A DNA stretch of 33,897 nt from Terriglobales bacterium (lineage in GTDB: Bacteria; Acidobacteriota; Terriglobia; Terriglobales; Acidobacteriaceae): the NCBI GenBank assembly GCA_035457425.1, contig DATIBR010000192.1:1-33897 (forward strand). The letters are read 5' to 3'. A program made the position numbers and the translations under genes. Position 1 is the first letter of the stretch. Each line of letters opens with the position of its first letter. Shown here one piece after another: positions 6,808-18,086 of the stretch. Below the pieces are notes generated by a model. The model was not told the DNA's origin. It searched no databases and worked only from the letters and a program-made list of their open reading frames with translations.

Positions 6808-8295
6808 TCAGCGTATGCCCACCAGCCCGCGCACCGAGTCGACCAGCTTCTGCGGGTCGTAGCCGACGCCGTCCTTGAAGACCATCTGCACGTTCTCGAT
6901 GTCGGCGATGTTCTTGTCGGGTGAGCCCTTCACCAGGATGAGGTCGGCGGCCTTGCCCACCTCGATCGTCCCGACCTCTTTCTCGATGCCGAGGTAGCGC
7001 GCGCCGTTCTGCGTGCAGATCTGGATGGCTTCGAGCGGCGTGAAGCCCGCTTCGACCAGCAGCTCGACCTCGCGTTGCGAGCCGAAACCGGCGAGTGCGC
7101 CGCCGTTGCCGGTGGGGTCGGTGCCGGCGACGAGCAGGCCGCCGGCCTTGGCGAACGCGCGCTCGAACTGCATTTCCATCTGGAAGAGGCGTCCCCAGGG
7201 CGCTTCGGGCTTGCCGTAGCGCTGCTGGTTGCGAACCGGGTCGTCGAGCCCCGCGCGCGAGGAGAGGAACATGGTCTTGGCGGTGTCGCTCATGGCGTCG
7301 AGCACGCGCTGCGGCGCGGGGTTCGAGCGGTTGGGCACGAACATCTCGAACACCGGCAGGGTGGAGGTGACGGCGACCTTCTTCTCGACCAGCGTGCGGA
7401 TGGTCTGCTGGATCTCGGGGCCGTTGACGTCCATGGTCGCCAGGTGGACGTAGGCCTTGCTCGAGCTGGGACACTCGTCGGGCTTCTTCCCGGGGAAAAA
7501 CTCGGTATCGACGATGAGGCCGTGCTCGAGGTCGTCGATGCCGAGCTCGGCGGCTTCGCGGAAGCCGATGGAACAGAGGTGGCCGGTGACCTTGAGGCCG
7601 CGGCGGTGGGCCTCGTCGATGGCGGCCTTCAGGTTGGCGCGCGTGATGACGTTGTAGGCCTTGAAGGAGGTCGCGCCCTGGTCGGCCCAGAAGGCAACGG
7701 TCGCGCGCGCGTCTTCGGGCGTGGCGATGGCATGCATCTGCGGTGTGAAGGCGCCCGCGCCTTCGAGGTAGGGACCGGTGACGTGCATCTTCGGGCCCAC
7801 CGACTTGCCGGAGTCGATGAGCTTCTTGAGTTCGAGGTCGGTGTAGGGCTCGATGGAGCCGCCGGTGCGCAGCGAGGTCACGCCGGCAGCGAGATAGAGC
7901 CGCGGGAAGCTGTAGGGCATCTCGTGGAAGACGCCGCCGCCGGCGGGATAGAACATATGCTCGTGCAGCAGGACGAGGCCGGGGAGCAGCGTCATGCCGG
8001 TGCCGTCGATGAGCTTCTCGACCTTCATCTTCCACGGCCGACCCTTCTCGATAATGGGCATTTCGTCTTTGGAGGGGCTGAGCTTCTCATTCGGGCCAAA
8101 GATCCGCAGGATCCGGCCATTCACGATCAGGATGGTCTGGTCTTCCTTGGCGAGGGCGCCGGTGCCATCGATGATGCGGACGTGGGTGATGCCGATCTCG
8201 CGGCGGTCGTCAGCGACGTACTGCTGCACGGCGGGCGAGAGGTTCTGTGGCGCGGCGGAGGCGGCGAGGAGCAGCAGAACGAACAGGCTCTTCAT
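6808..8295 (-). CDS. Secreted amidohydrolase (imidazolonepropionase-like)
   Basis: A 495-aa metal-dependent hydrolase with an N-terminal signal peptide (MKSLFVLLLLAASAAPQN), so probably periplasmic. Amidohydrolase motifs in order: the HxH pair in LLHEHMFYP, a possible carboxylated Lys in ATSFKAYN, His in TGHLCS, His in DDLEHGLIVD, and the metal Asp in GTDPTGNG. The small beta domain is split between both ends (VRIIDGTGALAKEDQTILIVNGRIL and KAADLILVKGSPDKN), typical of COG1228-type enzymes, which act on dipeptides, hydantoin-like or lactone substrates. Substrate is unknown. The start ATG 8295 has a TACAAT hexamer nine bases upstream and no ribosome site. Confidence 0.88.
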   Translation of the reverse strand: MKSLFVLLLLAASAAPQNLSPAVQQYVADDRREIGITHVRIIDGTGALAKEDQTILIVNGRILRIFGPNEKLSPSKDEMPIIEKGRPWKMKVEKLIDGTGMTLLPGLVLLHEHMFYPAGGGVFHEMPYSFPRLYLAAGVTSLRTGGSIEPYTDLELKKLIDSGKSVGPKMHVTGPYLEGAGAFTPQMHAIATPEDARATVAFWADQGATSFKAYNVITRANLKAAIDEAHRRGLKVTGHLCSIGFREAAELGIDDLEHGLIVDTEFFPGKKPDECPSSSKAYVHLATMDVNGPEIQQTIRTLVEKKVAVTSTLPVFEMFVPNRSNPAPQRVLDAMSDTAKTMFLSSRAGLDDPVRNQQRYGKPEAPWGRLFQMEMQFERAFAKAGGLLVAGTDPTGNGGALAGFGSQREVELLVEAGFTPLEAIQICTQNGARYLGIEKEVGTIEVGKAADLILVKGSPDKNIADIENVQMVFKDGVGYDPQKLVDSVRGLVGIR

Positions 8296-8304
8296 GGGGG
8301 AGGG

Positions 8305-8310
8305 ATTGTA
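8305..8310 (-). promoter_or_regulatory. Candidate -10 of the amidohydrolase gene, leaderless configuration
   Basis: TACAAT on the minus strand, nine bases before the ATG at 8295; the intervening bases are C-rich and not a ribosome site. The region where a -35 would be is occupied by a GC palindrome. Confidence 0.4.
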
Positions 8311-8314
8311 AACC

Positions 8315-8363
8315 AGCGGCGGCGGGGCCGCCGCCGCTACAGCCGGCGGGCCGCCGGCGCTAC
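8315..8363. repeat. Two adjacent GC palindromes with CTAC tails
   Basis: Palindrome 1: AGCGGCGGCGG-GG-CCGCCGCCGCT (8315-8338), with the tail CTAC. Palindrome 2: GCCGGCGG-G-CCGCCGGC (8342-8358), followed by GCTAC. The CTA of the second tail (8360-8362) is the reverse complement of the PEGA gene's TAG stop, so the repeat abuts or supplies the end of that gene. Confidence 0.8.
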
Positions 8364-9310
8364 TTTTTATTCTTGGCGATGGAGAGCAGGAGCTCGCTGT
8401 CGGCGCCCTTGGCGCGCAGCGAGCCTTCGATCTCGGCGTTGAGCGAGAAGCTGACGCCGTACTTCTCGACCAGCGTGATGATGCGGACCTTGGCGAGGCC
8501 GTTGAGGAGCGCCTCCTCCACGTCTTTCTCGGAGAGCGGTTTGGGGCCGGCGCTTTCGAGCGCGACGTCGCGGCGCGCCTGGTACTCGGCCTGGAAGGCG
8601 ACGACCTGCGACCATTCCTTGTAGTTGGGCAGGCTGAGGCGGAGCTCGTGGTCGCCGGGCGGCGCCTCGACGACCAGCTCGCCGCGCTCGCTGGTGCGGC
8701 CCTGGTAGCGGCCGTCGAGATAGACCTCGACCCCTCCGGGCTGCGAGTTCACGGTCAGGCGCGCGATCTTCGGCTTGGGAGGCTCGGGCGGCGGGGCGGG
8801 CGGCGGCGGCTCCTTGGCTTTGAGTTCCGCCTTGAGGCGCGCAAGGGCGGTATCGAAGTTGTTGACGAAGCTGAGCAGCTCGCTCGCCTTGTAGGTCAGG
8901 CCCTTGTTGTCGACGGCGTTGACCTGGATGCGGTTGTCGACCACGCGCGGCTCCACGTGCAGCCAGTTGTAGTTCTTGCCCTTGATGACGAAGTGGGCGA
9001 AGTTGTCCCAGTCCTTGGTCTCGGAGATCTCGGCGCGGGTGAAGCTCATGGAGTGGCCGGGAACGTCGACGGAGTGGTAGACGATGCGGTCGCGCGTGAT
9101 GTCCAGGAAGCCGTAGCAGTTCACCACCGAGAGCAGGAGCAGGTTGACGTGCAGGTGGGCGACGGTGAAGCGGACGCAGTCGTTCTCCTTGAAGAGCGTC
9201 TCGGAGAACTGGGTGGTGCGGTAGTCGGTATTGCACTGGGCGCGCGCGGGGCGGCTCGCCATCACGAGCATGGCGAAGGCGAGCAGCAGCATGACGCGGC
9301 CGAGACGCAA
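8360..9310 (-). CDS. Exported PEGA-domain protein
   Basis: A 316-aa envelope protein of unknown role. It has a signal peptide (about residues 1-24, ending PARAQ), an N-terminal domain of about 140 residues with no recognised family, a proline-rich linker (PPPPAPPPEPPKPK), then a PEGA domain (TVNSQPGGVEVYLDGRYQGRTS). PEGA domains are found on surface or periplasmic proteins, often linked to kinases. A C-terminal helical segment with short repeats follows. The start is TTG at 9310, chosen because AGGGAG lies six bases upstream; the ATG at 9292 has no ribosome site and would shorten the signal peptide. It is divergent from lepA. Confidence 0.8.
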   Translation of the reverse strand: MRLGRVMLLLAFAMLVMASRPARAQCNTDYRTTQFSETLFKENDCVRFTVAHLHVNLLLLSVVNCYGFLDITRDRIVYHSVDVPGHSMSFTRAEISETKDWDNFAHFVIKGKNYNWLHVEPRVVDNRIQVNAVDNKGLTYKASELLSFVNNFDTALARLKAELKAKEPPPPAPPPEPPKPKIARLTVNSQPGGVEVYLDGRYQGRTSERGELVVEAPPGDHELRLSLPNYKEWSQVVAFQAEYQARRDVALESAGPKPLSEKDVEEALLNGLAKVRIITLVEKYGVSFSLNAEIEGSLRAKGADSELLLSIAKNKK

Positions 9311-9378
9311 GGGGCACTCCCTGAGATGGGATTTTGCGCGGAGTATAGCAAAACGGGAGCGCGGAGGATGTGACGCAT

Positions 9379-9405
9379 GCGCCGGCGAGGTCGCCGGCGC
9401 CTACC
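9379..9405. repeat. GC palindrome with CTACC tail
   Basis: Perfect 10-bp stem GCGCCGGCGA-GG-TCGCCGGCGC (9379-9400) followed by CTACC. It lies in the divergent gap between the PEGA gene and lepA, where a terminator would serve neither gene. This argues that the palindrome family is a repeat and not a set of terminators. Confidence 0.85.
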
Positions 9406-9465
9406 TGAGGGTGGGCAGAAGGCGGATGTTAGAATCGGAGATTACCCGCGCAGCGCCGCCCACAT

Positions 9466-11268
<1,803 letters not shown>

Positions 11269-11623
11269 GCGTTTTTCGCACCGGGGCGCGTGCAGCAAAG
11301 GCAGTTCTTACGCGGGGTTCACGCACCTCCGTGCATGGCGCATGTGCAAAACTCCCAGGCGCGCCGGCGGCGGGTTCCCCGACGGCCGCGCGACGGAGGC
11401 CGCGCCGGGCCTTAGAAGCCCAACCCGCTCATTCCAATCCACTTTGCCGGTTGCCGCAGAATGGATGCAATCTGCGTAACTGACTGAAATCATTTCGTAA
11501 CCTCCCTCACACGCCCGCGTTGTTCACAGGCTTTTCCACCGCGCGGCGGAAAATTCTTCCGGCTCCCAATGAAGGGAACCGCGGCCAGACGTGGGGAAGC
11601 GTCCGGCCGCGGGCTTCTCCTCC
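11269..11623. other. Gap between convergent lepA and TonB-type gene
   Basis: 355 bases with no supportable gene. I see no tRNA or other RNA fold. It contains two hairpins: TTTTCC...GGAAAA around a CCGCGCGG core (11532-11553), A/T-flanked on both strands and a possible bidirectional terminator; and a 13-bp stem with one mismatch (11579-11591 with 11600-11612), just after the TonB-type stop codon. Confidence 0.6.
11579..11612 (-). terminator. Hairpin after the TonB-type gene
   Basis: A 13-bp stem with one mismatch, CCGCGGCCAGACG pairing with CGTCCGGCCGCGG around an 8-base loop, 11 bases past the stop codon at 11624. The T-run after it is weak (GGTTCCCTTC), so termination efficiency is uncertain. 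Confidence 0.5.
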
Positions 11624-12343
11624 TCAGTCGCCGAGGACGAAGCGGACGGTGACCTGCGCCTCGACCTCGATGGGTGAGCCGTTGAGATAGTAGGGACGAA
11701 AGCGCCACTGCCGTACCGCCTCGAGTGCAGCTCCGACGAGCATGGGATGGCCACTGACGACGCGGAGGCTTTCAACCCCGCCGTCTTTGGCGATCACCGC
11801 GTGCAGGATGACTTCTCCTTGTACGCGGATCAGCTTCGCTTGCGGTGGATACGCGGGCTCGACGCGATGGACGATCATGCCTGGGTCGAGGCGCGAGAGC
11901 ACGAGCTTCTCGGGACCCCTGACCGGGCGCGGCGGTGGTACGAATCCGTTGGGATCGCCACCGGGCACGCCACAACAGCCGCTCGGTCCGGTGGAGGGCA
12001 ATTCGGGGATCGTCTCTCCGACAAAATCAGGCCGCGCGGGACCATACGGCAGCGCAGGAGACATGTTGCGCACGATCGGTCTCGGACCGCCGAGGAATGG
12101 TCCATGACTGTTCCCGCCGCCCGGCTCGGGCCGCTGATCCCGATCCGATGCCGGCGCCTGGCCCAACGGTACGTTCAGGACCTGCGCGTGCACCGACATT
12201 CCGGGAATGGCGTCGAGGTAAAGCAGCGGCACGGCGACGAGCGCGGCGATGACCAGGCTTTCGCCGGCGAGGGTAGCGACGAGCGCGAGCTTGCGGCGGC
12301 GGCGCTCGGCGCGCGGGACTTCCAGCAGAACGGAGTCGAACAT
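11624..12343 (-). CDS. TonB C-terminal domain protein (energy transducer type)
   Basis: A 239-aa inner-membrane protein. The N-terminal cytoplasmic stretch (RAERRRRK) is followed by one transmembrane segment (LATLAGESLVIAALVAVPLLYL), a long Pro/Gly-rich periplasmic linker, and a TonB C-terminal domain (VEPAYPPQAKLIRVQGEVILHAVI, then AVRQWRFRPYYLNGSPIEV). Such proteins carry proton-motive energy to outer-membrane receptors. The linker has an odd Cys pair (GCCGVPGG). GAGGTGAGAG before ATG 12343 is a good ribosome site. It follows ompH on the same strand but a terminator lies between them. Confidence 0.85.
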   Translation of the reverse strand: MFDSVLLEVPRAERRRRKLALVATLAGESLVIAALVAVPLLYLDAIPGMSVHAQVLNVPLGQAPASDRDQRPEPGGGNSHGPFLGGPRPIVRNMSPALPYGPARPDFVGETIPELPSTGPSGCCGVPGGDPNGFVPPPRPVRGPEKLVLSRLDPGMIVHRVEPAYPPQAKLIRVQGEVILHAVIAKDGGVESLRVVSGHPMLVGAALEAVRQWRFRPYYLNGSPIEVEAQVTVRFVLGD

Positions 12344-12467
12344 CTCTCACCTCTTCTTCTCGAGGGCGGGGCAGCAAGCCGCTTCGGGCCCTCGCGCTGT
12401 GCTCGCGCGGGCCAGCGCTCGCTCCGCGCCCACCCGTTTGCGCGAAAGACACCGCGGCGACGGAGGG

Positions 12468-12500
12468 AGAAAAAGAAAAGCCGCCCGCGTGGGCGGCTTT
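12468..12500 (-). terminator. Rho-independent terminator of ompH
   Basis: Minus strand: stem GCCGCCC-ACGC-GGGCGGC (12480-12497), followed by TTTTCTTTTTC. It lies 20 bases past the ompH stop. The plus strand also has TTTATTTT after the stem. Confidence 0.88.
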
Positions 12501-12519
12501 ATTTTCCGGGAGCCGGGAA

Positions 12520-13191
12520 CTAGCGCGGCTTGGTCGGTGTCGGCTGTGGCTGTGCCGGGCGCGTGGCGGAAGGCGCCGCAGGAGCGCCGGCCGCGGGCTT
12601 GGGCGGCGCCGGCACGCCGGACTCGGTGTTGTAGGCCTCGACCACGGCCTGGGTGATGTTCACACCCTGGGCGGCCCACAGCACGTTGGTGTTCTGCTCG
12701 TTGCCGACGTCGATGATGACGGCGAAGCCGTTGGCCGTCGCCCACTTGTCGAGCGTCTTGAAGATCTTGGTGCCGATGGCGTTGCCGATGTCGTTGGACT
12801 GCGTCTGGAAATCCTTCTGCGCGTCTTCGGCGAGGCGCTTGAGGGCGGTCTGCTTCTGGTCGATCTGGCGGAGCAGGCTCTGGCGGGCGTCCTCGTTCAT
12901 CTTGTCGCCCTGGGTCTGCATCTGGGTCTGGAGCGCCTTGATCTCGTCCTGCTTGGTCTTGATCTCGACGCTCTTGGGGTCGAAGCGCTTCTGCAGGGCG
13001 GCGAAGTCGCGCTGGCCCTCGTTGGAAGCCAGGATGGCCATCTGCATGTTGATGATGCCGACCTTGGTGGGCGCGGGGGCGGCAGGCGAAGCGGGCGCCG
13101 GCGAGGCGGCCGCGCGCGTGGTCTGCGCGAATGCGGTGAGCGACAGGATGACGGCCAGGGCCAGGGCGATACGTGCGTGCGTGCGATTCAT
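12520..13191 (-). CDS. OmpH/Skp family periplasmic chaperone
   Basis: A 223-aa exported protein. It has a signal peptide (IALALAVILSLTAFAQTTRA), an Ala/Pro-rich spacer, the OmpH start VGIINMQMAILASNEGQRDF, then a long charged coiled coil (KSVEIKTKQDEIKALQTQMQ to DAQKDFQTQ) and the closing VIIDVGNEQNTNVLWAAQGV. Skp-type trimers hold unfolded outer-membrane proteins for the BAM complex. A Pro/Ala-rich C-terminal tail is an addition to the family core. The start ATG 13191 has AAGGAG upstream. It has its own strong promoter. In many diderms this gene directly follows bamA; here the cus operon lies between. Confidence 0.9.
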   Translation of the reverse strand: MNRTHARIALALAVILSLTAFAQTTRAAASPAPASPAAPAPTKVGIINMQMAILASNEGQRDFAALQKRFDPKSVEIKTKQDEIKALQTQMQTQGDKMNEDARQSLLRQIDQKQTALKRLAEDAQKDFQTQSNDIGNAIGTKIFKTLDKWATANGFAVIIDVGNEQNTNVLWAAQGVNITQAVVEAYNTESGVPAPPKPAAGAPAAPSATRPAQPQPTPTKPR

Positions 13192-13333
13192 TGTTTCTCG
13201 TGAACTCCTTCGGTGTACTCCAGGATCCCTCAGAAACCCTTCAGACGGCGGCCTGCGCGCTCATCCATTGGACGGGGGACAGGCAGGAACGGAGGCTTCT
13301 CACTGAAAAATCTCAGGGCTGCGAGTAGCAGCC

Positions 13334-13362
13334 ATTATAGGCGGGTTGGGCAGGCGTGGCAA
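13334..13362 (-). promoter_or_regulatory. Promoter of ompH
   Basis: Minus strand TTGCCA (13362-13357), a 17-base spacer and TATAAT (13339-13334). The predicted transcript starts near 13327, giving a leader of about 136 bases. A hairpin GGCTGC-5-GCAGCC (13317-13333) overlaps the start region. It sits between the cusA stop and ompH, so ompH does not depend on read-through from cus. Confidence 0.75.
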
Positions 13363-13384
13363 ACCGCTCACCCATGCTCGGTGG

Positions 13385-16300
13385 TCAGACGCTGGCGTCC
13401 TCCTCCGCCCGGTCGTTATCGGGGATCAGCGACTTACGGAGTTCGCGCTCACGCAGCCAGGTGAAGATCACGGGCGTCACGATGAGCACATGCAGCAGCG
13501 AGCTCACCATGCCACCCAAGACCGGGGTCGCGATGGGCTTCATGACCTCGGCCCCGGTGCGGGTGGACCACATGATGGGCAGCAGGCCGGCGACGACCGT
13601 GGCTACGGTCATGACCTTGGGCCGCAGCCGCAGCAATGCGCCCTCGATCACGGCCTGGTGCAAGCCTTGGGGCGTCAGCACACCGTCGGCGGCGAGGCGC
13701 CGAGCGACCGCTTCCTCGAGGTATATGACCATCACGACGCCGGTCTGGACGGCGGTCCCGAACAGCGCGATGAACCCCACCCAGACCGCGACGGAGAAGT
13801 TGTAGCCGAGCAGTTTGAGCAGAAAGACCCCGCCGGTGAGCGCGAAAGGAACCGCAAGGAGCACGTGCGCGGCCTCCTGGGCGGAGTGGTAGGTCCAGTA
13901 GAGCAGCAGGAAGATGATGACGACCACGATGGGAATGACGATCTGGAGGCGCTTCTTGGCGCGGATCTGGTTCTCGTATTGGCCGCTCCACTCGATGTGG
14001 TAGCCGGTGGGGAGCGCGACGCGCTGCGCGACGACGGCTTTCGCCTCATCGACGAAGCGGCCCGGGTCGCGCCCGCGGACGTTGAGCATGACGGTGCCGC
14101 GCAGCTGGCCATTCTCGCTGGAGATCATCGCCGGACCGAGGACGGTACGGATGGTGGTGAGCTGGTCGAGGGGGATCTGCGCGCCGTTGGGGGCGTTGAC
14201 GACGACGTGGCGGAGTTGGTCGATGTCTTCGCGGAAGGCACGGGCGTACCGCACGCGAATGGGCAAGCGCTCGCGACCCTGGATGACGATGCCGGCCTCC
14301 TTGCCGCCGATGCCGGTCTCGATGGCATCCTGCACCTCGCCGACGCCGATGCCGTAGCGCGCGGCAGCCTGGCGGTCGATCTCGATCTCGAGGTACGGGG
14401 CGCCGGTGATGCGTTCGGCGTAGAGATCGACCGCGCCGGGCACGGTGCGGAGCGCTTCCTGGACCCGCAGCGAGAGGTCCTCGATGTTCGTCAAGTCGGG
14501 CCCGAAGACCTTGACGCCGACCTGCGTGCGGATGCCGGTGGAGAGCATGTCGATGCGGTTGCGGATGGGCTGGGTCCAGATGTTGGTGACGCCGGGCAGG
14601 CGCAGCTTTTCATCGAGCCGCTGGATGATCTGGTCCTTGGTGGTGCCCGCCGGCCATTGTTCCTTGGGCTTGAAGATGACGACGGTCTCGGCCATGTTGA
14701 CGGGCGCGGGGTCGGTGGCCGTCTCTGCCCGGCCGACCTTGCCGACGACGCGGTCGACGGCCGGATCGGCGGCGATGATGCGGTCCTGCTCGGCCAGGAT
14801 CTCGCCCGCCTTGGTGAGCGAGATGCTGGGATCGGTGATGGGCATGAACATCGCGGAGCCCTCGTCCAGCGGGGGCATGAACTCCGAGCCGATGGTGGTG
14901 GCGGTCAACAGGGCGCTGACGAACAGCACAGCCGCGAGCAGCAACGTGAACGTCCGGTTCCGCAACGCCCACAGGAGCGCGGGCCGGTAGATGGCTTGCA
15001 GGCCGTGCATCACCGGGTTCCGGTCTTCCCGGTGCAGCTTGCCCCGGATGAGGAAGGTGCAGAGCACGGGCACGAGTGTGACCGCAATGATGGTGGAGGC
15101 GACCATCGCGAACGTCTTGGTGAAGGCGAGCGGGTGGAACATCTTGCCTTCCATGCCGGTGAGGGCAAACACCGGGATGAAGGCCAGGATGATGATGGTC
15201 ATGGCGAAGAAGATGGGACGGCCGACGATCTTGGCGGCGCGCAGGGTGATCTCGCGGATGTAGGGCACATAGTCGCCGTGGCCTTCGGCGTACCTCTCGG
15301 CCTGGCGAATGACGTTCTCGGTCATGACGATGCCGGCATCGACGAGCACGCCGATGGCGATGGCGATGCCGCCGAGCGACATGATGTTCGAGGTGATGCC
15401 GGCGTAGTACATCATCAGGAACGAACTCCCGACGGCGAGGGGCAGCGGGAGCGTGACCACGAGGATGCTGCGGAAGTGCCAGAGGAAGATGATGTGCGCG
15501 AGGGTGACGAGCAGGATCTCTTCGATGAGGGCGTGCTTGAGGGTGTCGACGGAGCGGTCGATCAGCTCGCTGCGGTCGTAGAAGGAGCGGATGGTGACGC
15601 CGGGGGGCAGGCCGGGCTTGAGCTCGTCGAGTCGCTGCTTGACGCCATCAATGACCTCGCGCGCGTTGGCGCCGTAGCGGATGATGACGACCCCGCCCAC
15701 CACCTGCTTGCCGGCGTCGTCGAGCAGGCCGCGGCGGAACTGCGGACCCAGGGTGACGGTGGCAACGTTCCGCAAATAGACGGGTGTCCCGTTGCGGCTC
15801 GAAAGGACGATGTCTTCCACATCCCGGGTGGAACGGATCAGGCCAAGGCCGCGAACGACGAACTCGCGGTCGTTGGCTTCGACGACCTTGGCGCCGACGT
15901 TGGTGTTCGAACGTTCCACCGCCTCGTAGACCGTCTTGAGCGGAAGGTTGTAAGAGCGGAGCTTGAGCGGGTCGACATCGACCTGGTATTCGCTCAGGTG
16001 GCCGCCCACGGAGGCGACTTCGGCCACCCCTGGCACCGAGTTGAGGACGTAGCGGATGTACCAATGCTGGAGTGAGTGCAGTTGTGCCTGGTCGTACGGG
16101 CCTTCGACGGTGTACCAGAAGACCTGGCCGACGCCGGTGGCGTCGGGCCCGAGTGTCGGCATCACCCCCTGCGGGAGGAAGCTGGACGACAGGTTCAGGC
16201 GTTCCAGGACGCGGGTGCGGGCGAAGTAGACGTCGACGTCGTCGTTGAAGACGACGTTGATCATCGAGAAGCCGAAGGCCGACGAGGAGCGCACCGCGCG

Positions 16301-16537
16301 TACGCCCGGCAAGCCCTGCAAGTTGACGGTGAGCGGATAGGTGATCTGGTCCTCGACCTCCTGGGGACCGCGACCGGGCCAGTCGGTGAAGACGATGACC
16401 TGGTTCTCGCTCAGGTCGGGGATGGCGTCGATGGGCGTGTGCAGCATCGCCCAGTAGCCCCAGAGCGCGAGCGCGATGTAGGCGACGAGGATGATGGGAC
16501 GGTTGCGGAGCGAGAATTCGATCAGCTTATTGATCAT
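13385..16537 (-). CDS. cusA: Cu(I)/Ag(I) efflux RND transporter CusA
   Basis: A 1050-aa heavy-metal RND pump of the inner membrane that drives metal export through CusB and CusC using the proton gradient. It has the usual 12 transmembrane segments and two large periplasmic loops. The proton-relay Asp is in [14 protein letters not shown] (Asp400). Three methionines match the copper triad of E. coli CusA (M573, M623, M672): Met565 in AMFMPITD, Met615 in [10 protein letters not shown] and Met664 in [10 protein letters not shown], with identical spacing of 50 and 49 residues. This favours Cu/Ag over the Zn/Co/Cd CzcA branch. GAGGAG precedes ATG 16537. It starts 10 bases after cusB. Confidence 0.95.
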   Translation of the reverse strand: MINKLIEFSLRNRPIILVAYIALALWGYWAMLHTPIDAIPDLSENQVIVFTDWPGRGPQEVEDQITYPLTVNLQGLPGVRAVRSSSAFGFSMINVVFNDDVDVYFARTRVLERLNLSSSFLPQGVMPTLGPDATGVGQVFWYTVEGPYDQAQLHSLQHWYIRYVLNSVPGVAEVASVGGHLSEYQVDVDPLKLRSYNLPLKTVYEAVERSNTNVGAKVVEANDREFVVRGLGLIRSTRDVEDIVLSSRNGTPVYLRNVATVTLGPQFRRGLLDDAGKQVVGGVVIIRYGANAREVIDGVKQRLDELKPGLPPGVTIRSFYDRSELIDRSVDTLKHALIEEILLVTLAHIIFLWHFRSILVVTLPLPLAVGSSFLMMYYAGITSNIMSLGGIAIAIGVLVDAGIVMTENVIRQAERYAEGHGDYVPYIREITLRAAKIVGRPIFFAMTIIILAFIPVFALTGMEGKMFHPLAFTKTFAMVASTIIAVTLVPVLCTFLIRGKLHREDRNPVMHGLQAIYRPALLWALRNRTFTLLLAAVLFVSALLTATTIGSEFMPPLDEGSAMFMPITDPSISLTKAGEILAEQDRIIAADPAVDRVVGKVGRAETATDPAPVNMAETVVIFKPKEQWPAGTTKDQIIQRLDEKLRLPGVTNIWTQPIRNRIDMLSTGIRTQVGVKVFGPDLTNIEDLSLRVQEALRTVPGAVDLYAERITGAPYLEIEIDRQAAARYGIGVGEVQDAIETGIGGKEAGIVIQGRERLPIRVRYARAFREDIDQLRHVVVNAPNGAQIPLDQLTTIRTVLGPAMISSENGQLRGTVMLNVRGRDPGRFVDEAKAVVAQRVALPTGYHIEWSGQYENQIRAKKRLQIVIPIVVVIIFLLLYWTYHSAQEAAHVLLAVPFALTGGVFLLKLLGYNFSVAVWVGFIALFGTAVQTGVVMVIYLEEAVARRLAADGVLTPQGLHQAVIEGALLRLRPKVMTVATVVAGLLPIMWSTRTGAEVMKPIATPVLGGMVSSLLHVLIVTPVIFTWLRERELRKSLIPDNDRAEEDASV

Positions 16538-16547
16538 GGCTGTCTCC

Positions 16548-18086
16548 TCACTTCGCCGTCACGCGCGTTCGCTGTTGCGCGATGAGGGCGCCGTCCTTGC
16601 GCGCGACCGCGGTCACGGTCCACGCGCCTGACATCGGCACGTTGAGCTGCCCGGCGTAGGCGGAGCCGTCCCACGCGAGAGCCGCCTCGGCCTTCATCTC
16701 CCCCATGCCCATCGAGGGCATCGCGGGCATGAAGAAGGTGACGGCGACCTCCGCGCCTGCCACGTTCTTGCCGGCGTCGTCGGTGAGGTGGGCCTTGATG
16801 TTCACCGGCTGCCCGCCCTTGGGCTCCGCGGGGTCGAACATCAGGCGCAGGGTCGCGCCGCGGGTTTGGGATGGAGGCGATGGCTGACTCGAGTACTCCT
16901 TCGCCCCGCCGAACATGCCGGACATCCCGCCGGTGATCCGCGTCTGCGAATCGATCATGAACGCGCCGCGCGTGACGACGCTCTCGCCCTCCTTCAGGCC
17001 GGAGAGCACGGGGTAGTAGCCGTCGGTGGCTTCGCCCAACCGCACCGGGCGCTGCTCGAACTCGCCGTTCCCGCGGGCGACGTAGACCAGCTGATCGGCC
17101 CCTGTGTCGAGCACCGCCGTGCGCGGAACGGCGAGCGTGGGCGCGCGCTTCCCCACGTCGAGCCGCACGCGCACGAACATGCCCGGGCGGAGGCGAAGCT
17201 CAGGGTTCGCGACCTCGATGCGCGCGGCGGTGGTGCGCGTTTCGGGGCTGACATTGGGATCGAGAAAGCTGACGCGCCCGCGCAACTTCGTGCCGGGGAG
17301 AGCGTCGGTGGTGATCTCTGCGGCAGCGCCGGTGCGCAGGCGCGAGAGCTCGTCCTGGTAAACGTCGGCCAGGACCCACACGCGGCTGAGGTCCGCGATG
17401 GTGAAGAGCGCCTCGCCCTCGGAGACATATTGCCCAGCGGTGACTTTGCGCTCCTTGACGACGCCGGAGGCCGGGGAATAGGTCGTGACATTGACAGCGG
17501 ACCTGCCCGCGGCGAGTTCGTCGATCTGGCTGGCGCTCAGGCCCCAAAGCTCCAGCTTGCGCCGGCTGGCGGCGACGAGGTCGTTCGCCTGCTCGCGCGC
17601 TTCCGCGGTGGCGTTGGCAAGACGTTCCTGACTCTCGAGCGCCAGCCGGTATTCCTGCGCGGCGGTGAGCAGGTCGGGGCTGTAGATCGAGGCCACCGCC
17701 TGCCCGCGACGAACCGGCTGCCCGGTGAAATCGAGGAAGAGCCTGTCGATGCGGCCGGCGACGCGCGCGCTGATGGTCGAGAGCTGCGTCTCGGCTTCGT
17801 CCACGCGGCCGGGCAAGAGCAGGTCGCTCGCGATGTCGCGGCGCGTGATGGCTGTGAGCTGGACGCCGATGGACTTCTGCTCGGCGTCGCTCAGCATCAC
17901 GGAAGCGGCTTCCGCGCCTGCCGCGCCCGGGCGGTGCGCCGAGTGGTCCGGCGGAGCCGCGGCCGGTGCGACCATGGGAGCCGCCGTTGCAGACTTGGAC
18001 TGATCTCGCCATGCCAAGTATCCGGCGGCGAGGGCGAGTCCGAGCGCGACGCCGGCGACGGTCAAAGTGATCTCTTTGCGTGTCAT
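16548..18086 (-). CDS. cusB: RND efflux adaptor CusB with C-terminal YtkA-like domain
   Basis: A 512-aa membrane-fusion protein linking CusA to CusC in the periplasm. There is a membrane anchor/signal at residues 6-26, a His-containing linker ([11 protein letters not shown]), then the adaptor core: barrel-sandwich ([19 protein letters not shown]), alpha hairpin ([18 protein letters not shown]), and beta-barrel ([18 protein letters not shown]). From about residue 409 there is an extra domain of about 100 residues with the immunoglobulin-like YtkA pattern and a Met-rich loop, [12 protein letters not shown] (residues 453-464), likely to bind Cu(I). E. coli CusB lacks this domain. The ATG overlaps the cusC stop (ATGA), indicating coupled translation. 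Confidence 0.9.
   Translation of the reverse strand: MTRKEITLTVAGVALGLALAAGYLAWRDQSKSATAAPMVAPAAAPPDHSAHRPGAAGAEAASVMLSDAEQKSIGVQLTAITRRDIASDLLLPGRVDEAETQLSTISARVAGRIDRLFLDFTGQPVRRGQAVASIYSPDLLTAAQEYRLALESQERLANATAEAREQANDLVAASRRKLELWGLSASQIDELAAGRSAVNVTTYSPASGVVKERKVTAGQYVSEGEALFTIADLSRVWVLADVYQDELSRLRTGAAAEITTDALPGTKLRGRVSFLDPNVSPETRTTAARIEVANPELRLRPGMFVRVRLDVGKRAPTLAVPRTAVLDTGADQLVYVARGNGEFEQRPVRLGEATDGYYPVLSGLKEGESVVTRGAFMIDSQTRITGGMSGMFGGAKEYSSQPSPPSQTRGATLRLMFDPAEPKGGQPVNIKAHLTDDAGKNVAGAEVAVTFFMPAMPSMGMGEMKAEAALAWDGSAYAGQLNVPMSGAWTVTAVARKDGALIAQQRTRVTAK

Noticed and set aside
11269-11623. tRNA or small RNA in the lepA to TonB-type gap
   Set aside because: No cloverleaf, no TTC loop consensus and no promoter-terminator pair; only hairpins next to the gene ends.
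13346-16075. Long plus-strand open frame opposite cusA
   Set aside because: Low-complexity acidic translation, no family features; shadow of cusA.
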